Source: Tellurirhabdus rosea | GTDB lineage: Bacteria > Bacteroidota > Bacteroidia > Cytophagales > Spirosomataceae | NCBI RefSeq assembly: GCF_026278345.1 | Contig: NZ_CP111085.1 | Location: 5,362,501-5,426,500, forward strand | Direction of reading: 5' to 3' | Length of the DNA: 64,000 nucleotides | Shown: positions 53,758 through 62,995 of the stretch, piece by piece | How the letters are laid out: each line of letters opens with the position of its first letter | Numbering within the stretch: the stretch's first letter is position 1 | Notes under the pieces: model-generated | The model's database searches: none | Seen by the model: the letters and a program-made list of their open reading frames with translations, nothing else | Told to the model about the DNA's origin: nothing | Translations under genes and position numbers: made by a program

Positions 53758-55905
53758 TCACGACGGATTTTTGTTCACCGGCTTCGGCAGCAAAGCCTTG
53801 CGCGACAAACGGAATTTTCCGGTTTTTTTGTCCACTTCAATCAACTTGACGCGTACTTCCTCTCCCACTTCCAGAACGCCGTCCATGGTCTCCAGCCGTT
53901 CCCATTTAATCTCGGAAATATGCAACAGACCATCTTTACCCGGCAGGAACTCGACAAACGCCCCGAACGGCATGATCGTCTTTACCTTGCCGTCGTAGAT
54001 TTCGCCCACTTCCGGTACGGCCACAATGCCGCGCACGCGCGACAGGGCCTTGTCCATACCTTCCTGATTGTTTGAGAAAATGCTGACATAACCGGCGTTG
54101 TCGCGTTCTTCGATGACGATCGTCGTGCCGGATTCTTTCTGGATCTCCTGCACCACTTTGCCACCCGGTCCGATAACGGCACCGATAAACTCCCGCTCGA
54201 TTTTCAGCGTCACCGCCCGCGGCGCGTGCGGCTTCAGGTCCGGACGAACCACCTGGATGGCTTTCTGCATTTCGCCCAGGATATGCAGACGACCGGCCCG
54301 GGCCTGCTCCAGAGCCTGCGCCAGAACTTCGTACGAAAGGCCGTTGACCTTCATATCCATCTGGCAGGCCGTGATGCCGCTTTCGGTACCCGTCACCTTG
54401 AAGTCCATGTCACCGAGGTGATCTTCGTCGCCCAGAATGTCGGACAGAACGGCGTATTTGTCGGAGGTTTCGTCCGTAATCAGGCCCATGGCGATACCCG
54501 CCACCGGCGCTTTGATTTTCACCCCGGCATCCATCAGCGCCAGCGTACCGGCACAGACCGTAGCCATCGACGACGAGCCGTTGGACTCCAGAATATCGGA
54601 CACGATCCGGATCGTGTACGGGTTATCGGCATCAGCCGGCAGCACTTTTTTGAGCGAACGATGCGCCAGGTTTCCGTGGCCGATTTCGCGGCGGCCCGGT
54701 CCCCGGTTGGGCTTCACTTCGCCCGTCGAAAAGCCGGGGAAGTTATAGTGCAGCAGGAATTTGGAATACCCCTGGTACATCGCCTGGTCGACGATCTGCT
54801 CGTCCATTTTGGTACCGAGCGTCACCGTGGTCAGCGACTGGGTTTCCCCGCGGGTGAACACGGCCGAGCCGTGGGCCATCGGCAGGTAATCCACGTCGCA
54901 GGTAATCTGCCGGATTTCGTCCAGCTTCCGGCCGTCCAGACGGTAGCGCTCGTCGAGCACCAGACGCCGGGAAGCTTCCCACTGTACGTCATGGTAATAC
55001 CGCTTGGCCAGGGCCAGTTTCGCGGCATCCACTTCGGTTCCTTCGGGGAACAGCTGCTGTTTGAATTCTTCAAAAACCGCTTTGAACGACTCGCTGCGGA
55101 CTTTTTTGTTGGCATTGGCCTGTTTAGCCACCGCCAGCGCCTTCTCGAACGTCTGCCCGTGAACCAGCTGACGAAGTTCTTCATCATGGGTTTCGTGGCT
55201 GTATACGCGTTTCTCCGTTTTGCCCGTCTTCGCCTCCAGCTCTTTCAGCGCGGCAATCTGGGTTTTGATGGCTTCGTGGCCAATCTTCAGGGCTTCGACC
55301 ACCTCTGCCTCCTGGCACTCCTGCATTTCGCCTTCCACCATACAGATGTCGTGCTCGGTTGCCCCGACAATGACGTCGAGGGTGGCGCGGGCGAGATCGG
55401 AGGTCAGCGGATTGATTTTGTATTCACCGTCAATTTTGGCCACCCGGACTTCCGAGATGGGGCCGTTGAACGGAATGTCGGAAACCGAAAGGGCCGCCGC
55501 CGCTGCCAGGGCTGCCAGCGCGTCGGGCAGCACTTCCGCATCGGCGGAAACCAGCAAAATATTGACCTGCGTATCGGCGTGATAATCTTCCGGGAACATA
55601 GGCCGCAGAGCCCGGTCAACGAGGCGGCAGATCAGGACTTCATGGTCGGACAATTTGCCTTCCCGGCGCTGGAAGCTACCCGGAATACGGCCGGCAGCCG
55701 CGAACTTTTCCTGGTAATCGACGGAAAGCGGCATAAAGTCGACGCCTTCTTTGGCTTCCTTGGCCGACACTACCGTGGCAAGGAGCATCGTATCGCCCAG
55801 GCGAACGACAACCGCCCCGTCAGCCTGACGAGCCAGCTTGCCGGTTTCAATGGTAATCGTACGTCCGTCGGGAAGTGCAATGGTTTGGGTGATGATTTGT
55901 GACAT
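53758..55905 (-). CDS. pnp: Polyribonucleotide nucleotidyltransferase (PNPase)
   Basis: The 715-aa phosphorolytic 3'-5' exoribonuclease. Two RNase PH-like domains (about 10-230 and 315-545, with [20 protein letters not shown] and [16 protein letters not shown] at the active site) are joined by a helical part. A KH domain ([20 protein letters not shown]) and an S1 domain ([30 protein letters not shown]) complete the C-terminus. It follows rpsO on the same strand, the classic rpsO-pnp order. The 172-nt gap holds two hairpins (56031-56060 and a CCGCC/GGCGG stem near 55950-55963), which may control pnp. Confidence 0.98.
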   Translation of the reverse strand: MSQIITQTIALPDGRTITIETGKLARQADGAVVVRLGDTMLLATVVSAKEAKEGVDFMPLSVDYQEKFAAAGRIPGSFQRREGKLSDHEVLICRLVDRALRPMFPEDYHADTQVNILLVSADAEVLPDALAALAAAAALSVSDIPFNGPISEVRVAKIDGEYKINPLTSDLARATLDVIVGATEHDICMVEGEMQECQEAEVVEALKIGHEAIKTQIAALKELEAKTGKTEKRVYSHETHDEELRQLVHGQTFEKALAVAKQANANKKVRSESFKAVFEEFKQQLFPEGTEVDAAKLALAKRYYHDVQWEASRRLVLDERYRLDGRKLDEIRQITCDVDYLPMAHGSAVFTRGETQSLTTVTLGTKMDEQIVDQAMYQGYSKFLLHYNFPGFSTGEVKPNRGPGRREIGHGNLAHRSLKKVLPADADNPYTIRIVSDILESNGSSSMATVCAGTLALMDAGVKIKAPVAGIAMGLITDETSDKYAVLSDILGDEDHLGDMDFKVTGTESGITACQMDMKVNGLSYEVLAQALEQARAGRLHILGEMQKAIQVVRPDLKPHAPRAVTLKIEREFIGAVIGPGGKVVQEIQKESGTTIVIEERDNAGYVSIFSNNQEGMDKALSRVRGIVAVPEVGEIYDGKVKTIMPFGAFVEFLPGKDGLLHISEIKWERLETMDGVLEVGEEVRVKLIEVDKKTGKFRLSRKALLPKPVNKNPS

Positions 55906-56030
55906 ATTCGTTAGCTAAAACACACAACAGCTTGGCATCCATGCCGCCTGAGGGCGGTCTTACTTACAGCAACTAAATTTTCTCTCGATCCGCTTTAAAC
56001 CGCAACAATTTTAATCTTTTATAACACGAA

Positions 56031-56060
56031 ATCAGGGAACCTGTAGACAAGTTCCCTGAT
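56031..56060 (-). terminator. Hairpin between rpsO and pnp
   Basis: 10-bp arms ATCAGGGAAC / GTTCCCTGAT around a 10-nt loop, 18 nt after the rpsO stop. The T-run on the minus strand is weak (TTTCGTG), so it may attenuate rather than end transcription into pnp, or be an RNA-processing site as in other rpsO-pnp operons. Confidence 0.55.
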
Positions 56061-56077
56061 AATCGTTTTTGGCTACC

Positions 56078-56353
56078 TTATTTACGCAGGTTCAGTTCTG
56101 CAATAATGGCCCGGTAGCGGCTGATGTCCTTCTTCACCAGGTAGTCCAGCAGTCTTCTGCGCTTACCTACCAGTTTGAGCAGACCCAGACGGGTGCTATA
56201 ATCGTGTTTGTGAACTTTCAGGTGCTCCGTCAGGTGGTTGATCCGGTACGTGAACAGAGCAATCTGAGATTCGGCCGACCCAGTGTCACCCGGATTTTTC
56301 TGAAAACCCTGGGAAGCAAAGATTTCTTGCTTTTTCTCGGTGTTTAAATACAT
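56078..56353 (-). CDS. rpsO: 30S ribosomal protein S15
   Basis: The 91-aa S15 protein, which binds the central domain of 16S rRNA. The family pattern is clear: [55 protein letters not shown] in successive helices with the conserved H and D of HKHDY, and the C-terminal [13 protein letters not shown]. Length matches the usual 88-91. It has a good promoter upstream (56394-56401) and is followed by pnp. Confidence 0.98.
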   Translation of the reverse strand: MYLNTEKKQEIFASQGFQKNPGDTGSAESQIALFTYRINHLTEHLKVHKHDYSTRLGLLKLVGKRRRLLDYLVKKDISRYRAIIAELNLRK

Positions 56354-56393
56354 CGTCAGACAGCTTAATTAATTGATAAAAAAGATTTAATCG

Positions 56394-56401
56394 CAAAATT
56401 A
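56394..56401 (-). promoter_or_regulatory. rpsO promoter -7 element
   Basis: On the minus strand this reads TAATTTTG, a full match to TAnnTTTG, about 40 bp upstream of the rpsO start. A TTG lies about 22 bp further upstream as a possible -33 element. Confidence 0.65.
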
Positions 56402-56450
56402 CGACTTTTTCGCTTTCCTTTTACAATCTCAGCTGTTTTTTTGGCCAGAA

Positions 56451-57875
56451 TTAGCGGGTATACAGGTCGCCCTGCGCAATGGCGGCTTCGTATTCGCCGC
56501 TGATCGTCTCCAGGAATTTCCCCGTCACCCAGCCGACGTCCGAATTGCGGATAAACACGAATCGCTTGGCGGCCGGGCCACCGGCGTAGCTTTTCATCAC
56601 GGCCTCCAGCCATAACGCCCCGGCGATGAGCTGCTTTTCGCCAAGCTGGTCGCGGAGTGCGGCCAGATCGCGCTCGGCCCGGGCCCGGACGGAAGCGTCC
56701 CGGACGCCTTTCAGATCAGGTTTCAGCAGCGCCTGGTAATCCGTCAACGCCAGCTTCTTAAATCGCTCCACCTCCTCCGGGGTAATGACCACCGCCGTCG
56801 TGCCCGCCCGTTCCGGATGCAGGCAGGTAACGACCGCCCGGGGAATATCCCCTCCTAACCCGACGGTTCGCCGCTGCCTCAGCCCGGCATCCGCTCCGCC
56901 GAGGCGACGGACAAGCGCGGTATCCGCGACGGCCTGCACTATACGTTGCGCTTCCCGCCGGAATTCGTCCCGGTTCATGGACTTCCGGGGATCGATCGCG
57001 GTCACCAGCGACTGAATACCGAAGGGCACGTTCACCGGCTGAAATTTGCGTCTGTCGGCGAAATACCCGCCCGAGGTCACTTCATTGCCCAGATGCAGGG
57101 CGGACGTGGACGACCACACTTTCCGGGGAACCGCCCCGAAGGTAAAGAGTTCGGCCTCCCGAACAGGCGAAAGCGTTGTGTCGAGCCGGAAATTGCCGGC
57201 AGGAAGCAGTTTGGTCAACTGGCTGTGAAGCTGTTTGCGGCGGGCCGGGCTGGCGGCCAGGCTGTTGCGGACATCGCTGCTCAGCGCAATGAACACCCGC
57301 TCCGGGGGAATCTGATAGCGCTGGATGGAATCGAGGCAGATCCGGATCGGGTCCGGAACCGCGCCCGCCGATGGATTGGCACTGGCCAGGAAGTAGGAAT
57401 TGGGAAACTCCGCCTGGAGTTTGATGTCTTTGTCGTAAAAGTCCGTTTCGTACCGGGTTTTGGCGATCACCAGCTTCACCTGGGAGGAGCCGATCTGGAT
57501 ACCGGCGTAATAGTTTTTCCCGGAAATATCCCGAACCAGTTCGTTGACGGCCCAGGCGCTGGCCACGAAACGAAGCTTTTCGTACCGGGAACGGGCAATG
57601 GTGAGGTAGTAAACGGAGCGGGCGCTGTCGGCCTGGTCTTTATAAGCCAGTCCCAGCAGTTCGTAGCCCACGGCGCTCCAGTACAAATCCGAGGAGCGAA
57701 CGGTAGGCAGCGCCCGGACCAGCAGGTCAATGGCCTCCGGCGTTTTGTCCAGTTCGCGAAGCGTATTGGCCAGTTTGATAAACTGAATGGCCTGCCGGGT
57801 GTTCCTGGCAGGTTGAGCCTCGGCCAGGATGCTGCCGCACAAAAGCAGCATCCACAAGGGGAGAAAACGGTTCAT
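56451..57875 (-). CDS. Secreted TPR / Ppx-GppA-like (ASKHA fold) protein
   Basis: A 474-aa exported protein (signal peptide MNRFLPLWMLLLCGSILAEAQ). Residues 28-115 form TPR-like helices. From 122 the sequence resembles exopolyphosphatase/GppA ASKHA proteins: a phosphate-1-like strand YAGIQIGSSQVKLVIAK (123-139), a second-domain ALHLGNEVTSGGYF (259-272) and a G-rich VGLGGDIPRAVV (338-349), with a helical end (KQLIAGALWLEAVMKSY). The usual catalytic Glu/Asp set cannot be confirmed. A nucleotide or polyphosphate enzyme outside the cytoplasm would be unusual, so it may be a sensor or scaffold. The ATG at 57875 is chosen for the signal peptide. It lies 27 bp after the LptF/G-like gene. Confidence 0.7.
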   Translation of the reverse strand: MNRFLPLWMLLLCGSILAEAQPARNTRQAIQFIKLANTLRELDKTPEAIDLLVRALPTVRSSDLYWSAVGYELLGLAYKDQADSARSVYYLTIARSRYEKLRFVASAWAVNELVRDISGKNYYAGIQIGSSQVKLVIAKTRYETDFYDKDIKLQAEFPNSYFLASANPSAGAVPDPIRICLDSIQRYQIPPERVFIALSSDVRNSLAASPARRKQLHSQLTKLLPAGNFRLDTTLSPVREAELFTFGAVPRKVWSSTSALHLGNEVTSGGYFADRRKFQPVNVPFGIQSLVTAIDPRKSMNRDEFRREAQRIVQAVADTALVRRLGGADAGLRQRRTVGLGGDIPRAVVTCLHPERAGTTAVVITPEEVERFKKLALTDYQALLKPDLKGVRDASVRARAERDLAALRDQLGEKQLIAGALWLEAVMKSYAGGPAAKRFVFIRNSDVGWVTGKFLETISGEYEAAIAQGDLYTR

Positions 57876-57902
57876 AACACGGAGCGATATAAAAGTTGGC
57901 AA

Positions 57903-59972
57903 TCATTGACCAGACTTCTTATTCAACTCCCGTTCAAGTTCACTTTCCCCAGAAGGGTCAACGGGAGGCGCCGCCGTTCGGGACTTCGGTTGACGACCAA
58001 CCGCCGCCGGTTTGGGGGCTACCCGCCGACGCACTACCGACTCGCGCACTATACGTACGGGTGGAATGCGGGTTTTGGATTTCTCCGCCTCAACATTATT
58101 TGGTAAACGCGTTTCCGGCGCCTTGAGGCGCAGGGGAATGGTCCGTTCTGCCTTGAGAGAGGCTTGCGGACGTTCCTCCACCCTGGCCGTTTCGCGGACC
58201 GGGGCGGCTGCGGCCGGCCTGGCAACGGAGGCACTGGCCGGGGGCGCTGTCGGAAGCGTACGGGCACTTTCCGGACGGCTCGCCTTCGCATCCGGATTCG
58301 ACTCCCGCTTCGGTTCGGCTACCCCGGTGGGTTCTGCCGGGGTAGCGGGAACCGGCGTATTTTTGAGGACCACCTCCTCGCGGCACAGCGACGGCACAAG
58401 GGTACAGCGGTACTGGTAACCTGCCCAGCCTAGGCCCGCCAGCAGTACGGCACCTCCCCAGACCAGCGCCTGCCGCCGGGTCGGCAGAAAAGCGGTCAGG
58501 TCGAAGGACGGCAGCGAGCGGCCCGCGCGCAGCCGTTCCCACCAGATCAGGTACACATCCTTGTCGAACAGACGCGAATCGTTGCGCGCCTTCTGCATGA
58601 AGAACAGCCCAACCGGAAGCAGACTGGCGTTGGCCAGCCAGGCACCCATCGGCACCCAAACCAGCCCTTCCTTGGCGTATTTGTCCCCGGTCAGCGTCAG
58701 CACGTAGAGCAGGATAAAAAAGAGAATGGACACCAGCACCGGAACGCCGAAGCCTCCTTTTTTAATGATCGCTCCCAGCGGCGCGCCGATCAGGAACATG
58801 ATAAAACAGGAAATAGCCTGGGTAAACTTGTGATGGCTTTCCAGTTCATAGCGGAAGACCACTTTTTCCTTTTCCCGGAGGTACACCTCGTTCGATTCGG
58901 CAAAGGAAAGCACATTGCGTGCCTGTCCGAGGGCCATTTCCCGCATTTCTGTTCTGGTCTGCGGCTTCAGCGGCAGGGCCAGCACCGAGTCCACCCATTT
59001 CCCGCTTTTGATCGGCTTGGGGGTCGTCACGGTTTGCTCGGGCTTGAACTGGTAGGAGTAGTACTGACGCGACGTCGAAGCGACGCCGGTTCTGGCCGAT
59101 TTAAAGTCTTTTTTCAGCGAATCCGTCAGAACCGACAGTTCGTTGAGGTTTTTCATGTACTCGTGGTACTCGAACTGCTGCTCATCCGTTCGTTTCAGCC
59201 CGAAAGATGCGAGGCTGATGACGAGCTTGTAGTGCCGGAAGGAGTTTCGCAGGAACTGCGCCCCCGACACTCCAGTACTGGTAAACGAGGGCCGGGAATT
59301 GTCGGAGTACTCCGTATAATCGTTTCCGTTGAAGAGTTCGAAGAACAGGTACTGCTTGTCGGCAGAGGTATACATCCGGCCCGAATCGGCCAGAATGATT
59401 TCCCGGTTGCCGGTCTGCACGCCGCTTTCCTGGTGTTTATAGATCACCAGTCGTTTCAGCGTCACATTGTCCTTCATCTTCTTGTCCGCCTTGATGCTGT
59501 AACCCGGCAGGTCGTTGTAAAAAATTCCTTCCTTCAGGTTGAGCGTAGCTTTGGCCGATTTGATGTCGTAGAGCAGGCTGTAGCCTTTCAGGTTGGCCCA
59601 GGGAGCCACCTTGTTGTTAAACCAGAAGGAAAAAACACTGATGCAAACGGCCACGGCCAGAATCGGCCGCAAAATCCGGGTCATGGAAATGCCTGCACTT
59701 TTCATGGCCGTGAGCTCGAAAAACTCACCCAGGTTTCCGAACGTCATCAGCGATGACAGCAGGACGGCAAGCGGAAGGGCAATGGGAACAGTATTCAGAC
59801 TAAAGTAAAAAAGGACCTTCCCAAAGGTGAGTAAATCGATGTCTTTCGAGACAAACTGATCGACATAGAACATCATCAGCCGCATCAGAAAGATAAAGAT
59901 GACGACACAGAGGGTCAGGAAAAAGGGCCCCCAGAAGGACTTCAAAACAAGCTTATCAATCTTTTTTATCAT
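57903..59972 (-). CDS. LptF/LptG-family permease with long C-terminal extension
   Basis: A 689-aa inner-membrane protein of the YjgP/YjgQ family, the transmembrane half of the ABC exporter that lifts lipopolysaccharide out of the inner membrane. The family part covers 1-480: three N-terminal helices with FFELTAMKSAGISM (the coupling region), a periplasmic beta-jellyroll (about 125-375), and three C-terminal helices (383-460, FLIGAPLGAIIKKGGFGVPV). Beyond the normal end, an extra membrane helix (503-520) and about 165 residues rich in Pro, Ala, Arg and Glu follow. No LptB ATPase gene is adjacent. The next gene upstream ends 6 bp away, so they are co-transcribed. Confidence 0.9.
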   Translation of the reverse strand: MIKKIDKLVLKSFWGPFFLTLCVVIFIFLMRLMMFYVDQFVSKDIDLLTFGKVLFYFSLNTVPIALPLAVLLSSLMTFGNLGEFFELTAMKSAGISMTRILRPILAVAVCISVFSFWFNNKVAPWANLKGYSLLYDIKSAKATLNLKEGIFYNDLPGYSIKADKKMKDNVTLKRLVIYKHQESGVQTGNREIILADSGRMYTSADKQYLFFELFNGNDYTEYSDNSRPSFTSTGVSGAQFLRNSFRHYKLVISLASFGLKRTDEQQFEYHEYMKNLNELSVLTDSLKKDFKSARTGVASTSRQYYSYQFKPEQTVTTPKPIKSGKWVDSVLALPLKPQTRTEMREMALGQARNVLSFAESNEVYLREKEKVVFRYELESHHKFTQAISCFIMFLIGAPLGAIIKKGGFGVPVLVSILFFILLYVLTLTGDKYAKEGLVWVPMGAWLANASLLPVGLFFMQKARNDSRLFDKDVYLIWWERLRAGRSLPSFDLTAFLPTRRQALVWGGAVLLAGLGWAGYQYRCTLVPSLCREEVVLKNTPVPATPAEPTGVAEPKRESNPDAKASRPESARTLPTAPPASASVARPAAAAPVRETARVEERPQASLKAERTIPLRLKAPETRLPNNVEAEKSKTRIPPVRIVRESVVRRRVAPKPAAVGRQPKSRTAAPPVDPSGESELERELNKKSGQ

Positions 59973-59978
59973 CCGCGA

Positions 59979-60374
59979 TCAACTCCCGACAATCTCTTTT
60001 AACTTTTCAATTAAACCCTGCCACATCGATTTAAGTTCTTCCGCGTCGGTATTCCCGGAATAGTCGACGATTCGCAGAAAAGTGGACTGGGTAAGTTCAC
60101 TGACGTCAACGCGAAAGTCGATGTAGTTATTATCGGACCGTTCGCCGTCGGTGCCGTTCAGAAATTCGAAGCGAACACTTTTGTTCTGCCGGATGGATAC
60201 CTGGCGGGCCGGATGGCTTTCGTCATCCCAGTAAAAATCATACAGATGATTTGGCAGGACGTTCACCCGGGACGCAAACCACTGAGAAAGCCCAGAAGCG
60301 GTACTGATGTAAGGAAATAGGACTTTGGGGGAAGCACGCAGTTCGTATTCAGCAACAAATTTATATTTCTCCAT
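59979..60374 (-). CDS. START-like domain protein
   Basis: A 131-aa cytoplasmic protein of the START/AHSA1-like fold: YKFVAEYELRASPKVLFPYISTASGLSQWFA at the start, the FYWDDESHPARQVSIRQNKSVRFEF strands, and a long C-terminal helix (ELKSMWQGLIEKLKEIVG). The fold binds hydrophobic ligands or proteins; the cellular role in Bacteroidota is not established. It starts the leftward unit with the LptF/G-like permease and the TPR/Ppx-like protein, which could point to an envelope link. Confidence 0.85.
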   Translation of the reverse strand: MEKYKFVAEYELRASPKVLFPYISTASGLSQWFASRVNVLPNHLYDFYWDDESHPARQVSIRQNKSVRFEFLNGTDGERSDNNYIDFRVDVSELTQSTFLRIVDYSGNTDAEELKSMWQGLIEKLKEIVGS

Positions 60375-60474
60375 TTTCGCGCGTTTGTTTGGTCATATAC
60401 AGGAAATAAGGGTCTGTTGGCAAAGGTAACAGAATTTTGAAATGCTCAAAATCTTCGCCAAAATCAAAAAAAAG

Positions 60475-60505
60475 GTTGCACAAACTGATTTTTTCGCTAC
60501 TTTTG
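60475..60505 (+). promoter_or_regulatory. tRNA-Met promoter
   Basis: GTTG at 60475-60478 and TACTTTTG at 60498-60505, 19 bp apart, match the Bacteroidota -33 (TTTG) and -7 (TAnnTTTG) elements. The predicted start is about 8-10 nt before the tRNA. Confidence 0.75.
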
Positions 60506-60519
60506 CACCATCAAATGAC

Positions 60520-60593
60520 GGCGGGGTAGCTCAGATGGTTAGAGCGCAGGATTCATAACCCTGAGGTCACGGGTTCGATTCCCGTCCCCGCTA
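60520..60593 (+). tRNA. tRNA-Met (anticodon CAT)
   Basis: A 74-nt tRNA. The acceptor stem is GGCGGGG / CCCCGCT (one G-U pair), the D arm GCTCAGATGGTTAGAGC, the anticodon loop TTCATAA with CAT at 60554-60556, and the T arm ACGGGTTCGATTCCCGT. CCA is not encoded. The GTAGCTCAG..GGTTAGAGC pattern and the pairing first base indicate the elongator type; a lysidine-modified isoleucine tRNA is the less likely alternative. Confidence 0.95.
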
Positions 60594-60601
60594 CTGCGTA
60601 C

Positions 60602-60635
60602 AGGTGCACATCCCAAAGGTTGTGCACCTTTTTTT
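60602..60635 (+). terminator. tRNA-Met terminator
   Basis: 9-bp arms AGGTGCACA / TGTGCACCT with a 10-nt loop, followed by TTTTTTT, 8 nt after the tRNA. Confidence 0.92.
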
Positions 60636-61326
60636 GTGCCCGCCTTTCTCCCGCAGGCCCAAGGCCGGGGATTGGAAAATTCTGATAAATTTTCCTTTTT
60701 TTACCGCTCCTTCCCTACGTTCCTCACAGGCGCAATCCCGGAAAAAGTTAAAACCGCTTTCAGCGCCTCCCGGCTCCGGTCAGTGTTCCGCTTTCCGTTA
60801 CCGGGCCACCCGGCGACGAACATAAACAATAACACATTAGTAGATAAGTTCTTGTATAAGCACTGGAGAATCGTACCCTGACGGACTTGCCAAATTCGGG
60901 GAGCAATGGCGCAGCTTTTTGAAGGACCCGTCGTCAGAAGTCCTATTTTGTCCCGGCCCGCCCAGGTGCCGGAAACCGCCAATTTTTGCGGTTTCGATTC
61001 CTCACTAAGTCTATTAATTAAAGCCTGTCCGGTGGCGGAGTAGCTTCCCGTCTGAAGGCAACCAACGGCTGGGCACGGATGACCCACGGCAACGGCGGGC
61101 GTACCCGGCTCCTGAACTCTCCGGTTTTGGCAACGACTTTTTGCACCAGTTTTTTCGGTGAAGAGGAAAAGCCGTCAACGGCGTTGGAAGAATTTTTATT
61201 TTATGAACCGCTGGCCGGGTTCGCCTTCGGGAGAGGAGTTAGAGTTGCAACGAGCCGATTCGCTACGGCCTTGACGAACCCGGCGTTCGTCCTGCCTCTG
61301 TGAGCCGATCGGTTCCGGCAAGACAA
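60636..61326. other. Gene-free stretch between tRNA-Met and holA
   Basis: About 690 bp in which I see no convincing gene. The frames present lack domain patterns and look like chance translations. A GAAACCGC / GCGGTTTC hairpin lies at 60972-60995. I looked for RNase P, tmRNA and SRP RNA signatures by eye and found none. It could hold an unknown RNA, a regulatory region or gene remains. Confidence 0.6.
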
Positions 61327-62370
61327 TTAATGGAGCATTTCAAATACGAGTTGTTTCAGGATATCCGCTTCGGAGAGCGTGGGCGCATTCACCCCCTTGG
61401 AAAGAGCATCCGCCTTCCTGAGCGAAGCCATGATCGCGGCGACCTTCCAGAGCGGATAGGCCCGGGCCGCCATCAGGTAATCCTTCACAAAATACGGGTT
61501 TACGCCCAGTAAACCCGCCAGTCCCTTCTCCGACTGGTCCCGAGAGGCCTGCACCATCAGGACCTTGGAAAAAAACTGGTGCAGCAGACTCAGCATGGGC
61601 GGCAGCGGATTATCTTTTGGATTGCGCCCGAAGTAGGCCACAATGCGGTTGGCTTTGACGACGTCGCGCTGGGTCAGGGCTTTCTGCAGCTCGAAAACGT
61701 TGTATTCCTTGCTGATTCCCACGAGGCGCTCCACCGTTTCGGCGGTTATCTCTTCGCCCGGACGCAGATTGAGAAGAATCTTGTCGATTTCACCGGCCAG
61801 CCGCTTCAGGTCGTTTCCAATGTTGTCCATCAGCATCTGAATGGCCTTCAGACTCACTTTGGCTCCCTGGGCACGGCAGTAATCTCCGATCCAGTTCGGA
61901 ACCTTGTCATCGTACATTTTTTTGGACTGCACGAGCACCCGTCCCCCGGCATCTTTTCCATCGAAGGCTTTCAAGATGGGGGCCGGCACCATCCGCTTGT
62001 CTTCCCGGCTGTCTTTATGACACAGCAGCAGAATGGTCGATGGCAACGGATTGCGGAGGTAGTCCAGCAGCAGTTCGTATTGCTTTTTATCGCGGAACCC
62101 GCCGAGGTCCTGCGCCTCTTTGACAATAACAAGCTGTCGCTCCGCCATGAACGGGTACCGGCGGACCATGTTCAGCACCGCCCCGACATCGGTATCTTTT
62201 CCGAAAACGACGAACTGATTGAAGCCTTTCTCCGCTTCCGGAATGGCATGGGATTCTACTTCATCCGCTATTTTTTCGATGTAGTACGGCTCGTCCCCAT
62301 GCACCAGGTACACAGAGCTAAACTTCTTTTTTCGAATATCCTTGAGAATCTGCTCAATAGCGGGTGTCAT
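61327..62370 (-). CDS. holA: DNA polymerase III subunit delta
   Basis: The 347-aa clamp-loader subunit that opens the sliding clamp. The AAA+-like N-terminal domain begins VYLVHGDEPYYIEKIADE, followed by RRYPFMAERQLVIVKEAQ; the helical part includes NDLKRLAGEIDKILL and ISKEYNVFELQKALTQRDVVKA, then LLHQFFSKVLM and NPYFVKDYLMAA. There is no Walker A, as expected for delta. It is last in a tight leftward series with acpH and the deaminase gene (16-bp gap). Confidence 0.95.
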   Translation of the reverse strand: MTPAIEQILKDIRKKKFSSVYLVHGDEPYYIEKIADEVESHAIPEAEKGFNQFVVFGKDTDVGAVLNMVRRYPFMAERQLVIVKEAQDLGGFRDKKQYELLLDYLRNPLPSTILLLCHKDSREDKRMVPAPILKAFDGKDAGGRVLVQSKKMYDDKVPNWIGDYCRAQGAKVSLKAIQMLMDNIGNDLKRLAGEIDKILLNLRPGEEITAETVERLVGISKEYNVFELQKALTQRDVVKANRIVAYFGRNPKDNPLPPMLSLLHQFFSKVLMVQASRDQSEKGLAGLLGVNPYFVKDYLMAARAYPLWKVAAIMASLRKADALSKGVNAPTLSEADILKQLVFEMLH

Positions 62371-62386
62371 ACAAATGCAGCAAAAA

Positions 62387-62995
62387 TCAATCGGGCGAGT
62401 TGGCCGCCTCCTCTAACCAGCGGTCGCATTCCTGCTGAAGAACGGGGAAAAACGCCGCGAAACCATCGGCAAAAATAGCATAATTTGCGGTCAGGCAGAC
62501 CATCGCCTGGTCCAGATGAGAAGGAAAAACCGTCCGGCGGGTCATGCCCCGGAGGGCGCGGTCGAGGCCGTCCAATGTCTGATAACCCACCAGCCAGTTT
62601 CCCCGGATCATGTACTCGGCCAGCCGCTGGGCAGGTGGCGGCATTTTACCGGCACTTCGGGTCAAAACGGCGTAAAAGGAATCCACAAACGGTTCGAGCG
62701 AAAGCCCGGTCCGGGTCTGAAAGGTTAAGGCCAGAAAATGGTCGTAGATCAGGTCGAGGGCTACGCCGGCGTACTTGTGGCAATACGGGTGGAGCAGCGT
62801 TCTTAACCCGGCCGAAATCGGATGTTCATCCGTCAGGGTGTCGATCCGGCGATGCAGCCGGACTCCCTGCTGCCACGCCGCCGGTAACCCGTGCTTTTCG
62901 TGGGCGGGATCGCCTTTGATGAAATCACCGATAAAATTACCGAGGATGATCGCCTCCTGCGGACCGGACAAAACAGTATGCGCCAGAATATTCAT
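62387..62995 (-). CDS. acpH: Acyl carrier protein phosphodiesterase-like (AcpH/DUF479)
   Basis: A 202-aa protein of the AcpH family, which removes the phosphopantetheine arm from acyl carrier protein. Conserved family parts are MNILAHTVLSG, LGNFIGDFIKGD, QQGVRLHRRIDTLTDEHP and YDHFLALTF, which provide the His/Asp metal ligands of this HD-like fold. It overlaps the deaminase gene by 4 nt (ATGA) and is followed by holA. Whether the enzyme acts on ACP in this organism has not been shown. Confidence 0.88.
   Translation of the reverse strand: MNILAHTVLSGPQEAIILGNFIGDFIKGDPAHEKHGLPAAWQQGVRLHRRIDTLTDEHPISAGLRTLLHPYCHKYAGVALDLIYDHFLALTFQTRTGLSLEPFVDSFYAVLTRSAGKMPPPAQRLAEYMIRGNWLVGYQTLDGLDRALRGMTRRTVFPSHLDQAMVCLTANYAIFADGFAAFFPVLQQECDRWLEEAANSPD

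Noticed and set aside
54226-55902. A 558-codon plus-strand frame opposite pnp
   Set aside because: It mirrors the PNPase coding sequence, whose domains are all in the minus-strand frame.
60701-61087. A 128-codon minus-strand frame after tRNA-Met
   Set aside because: Composition and sequence show no domain, and it overlaps the tail of the gene-free stretch without start or operon support.
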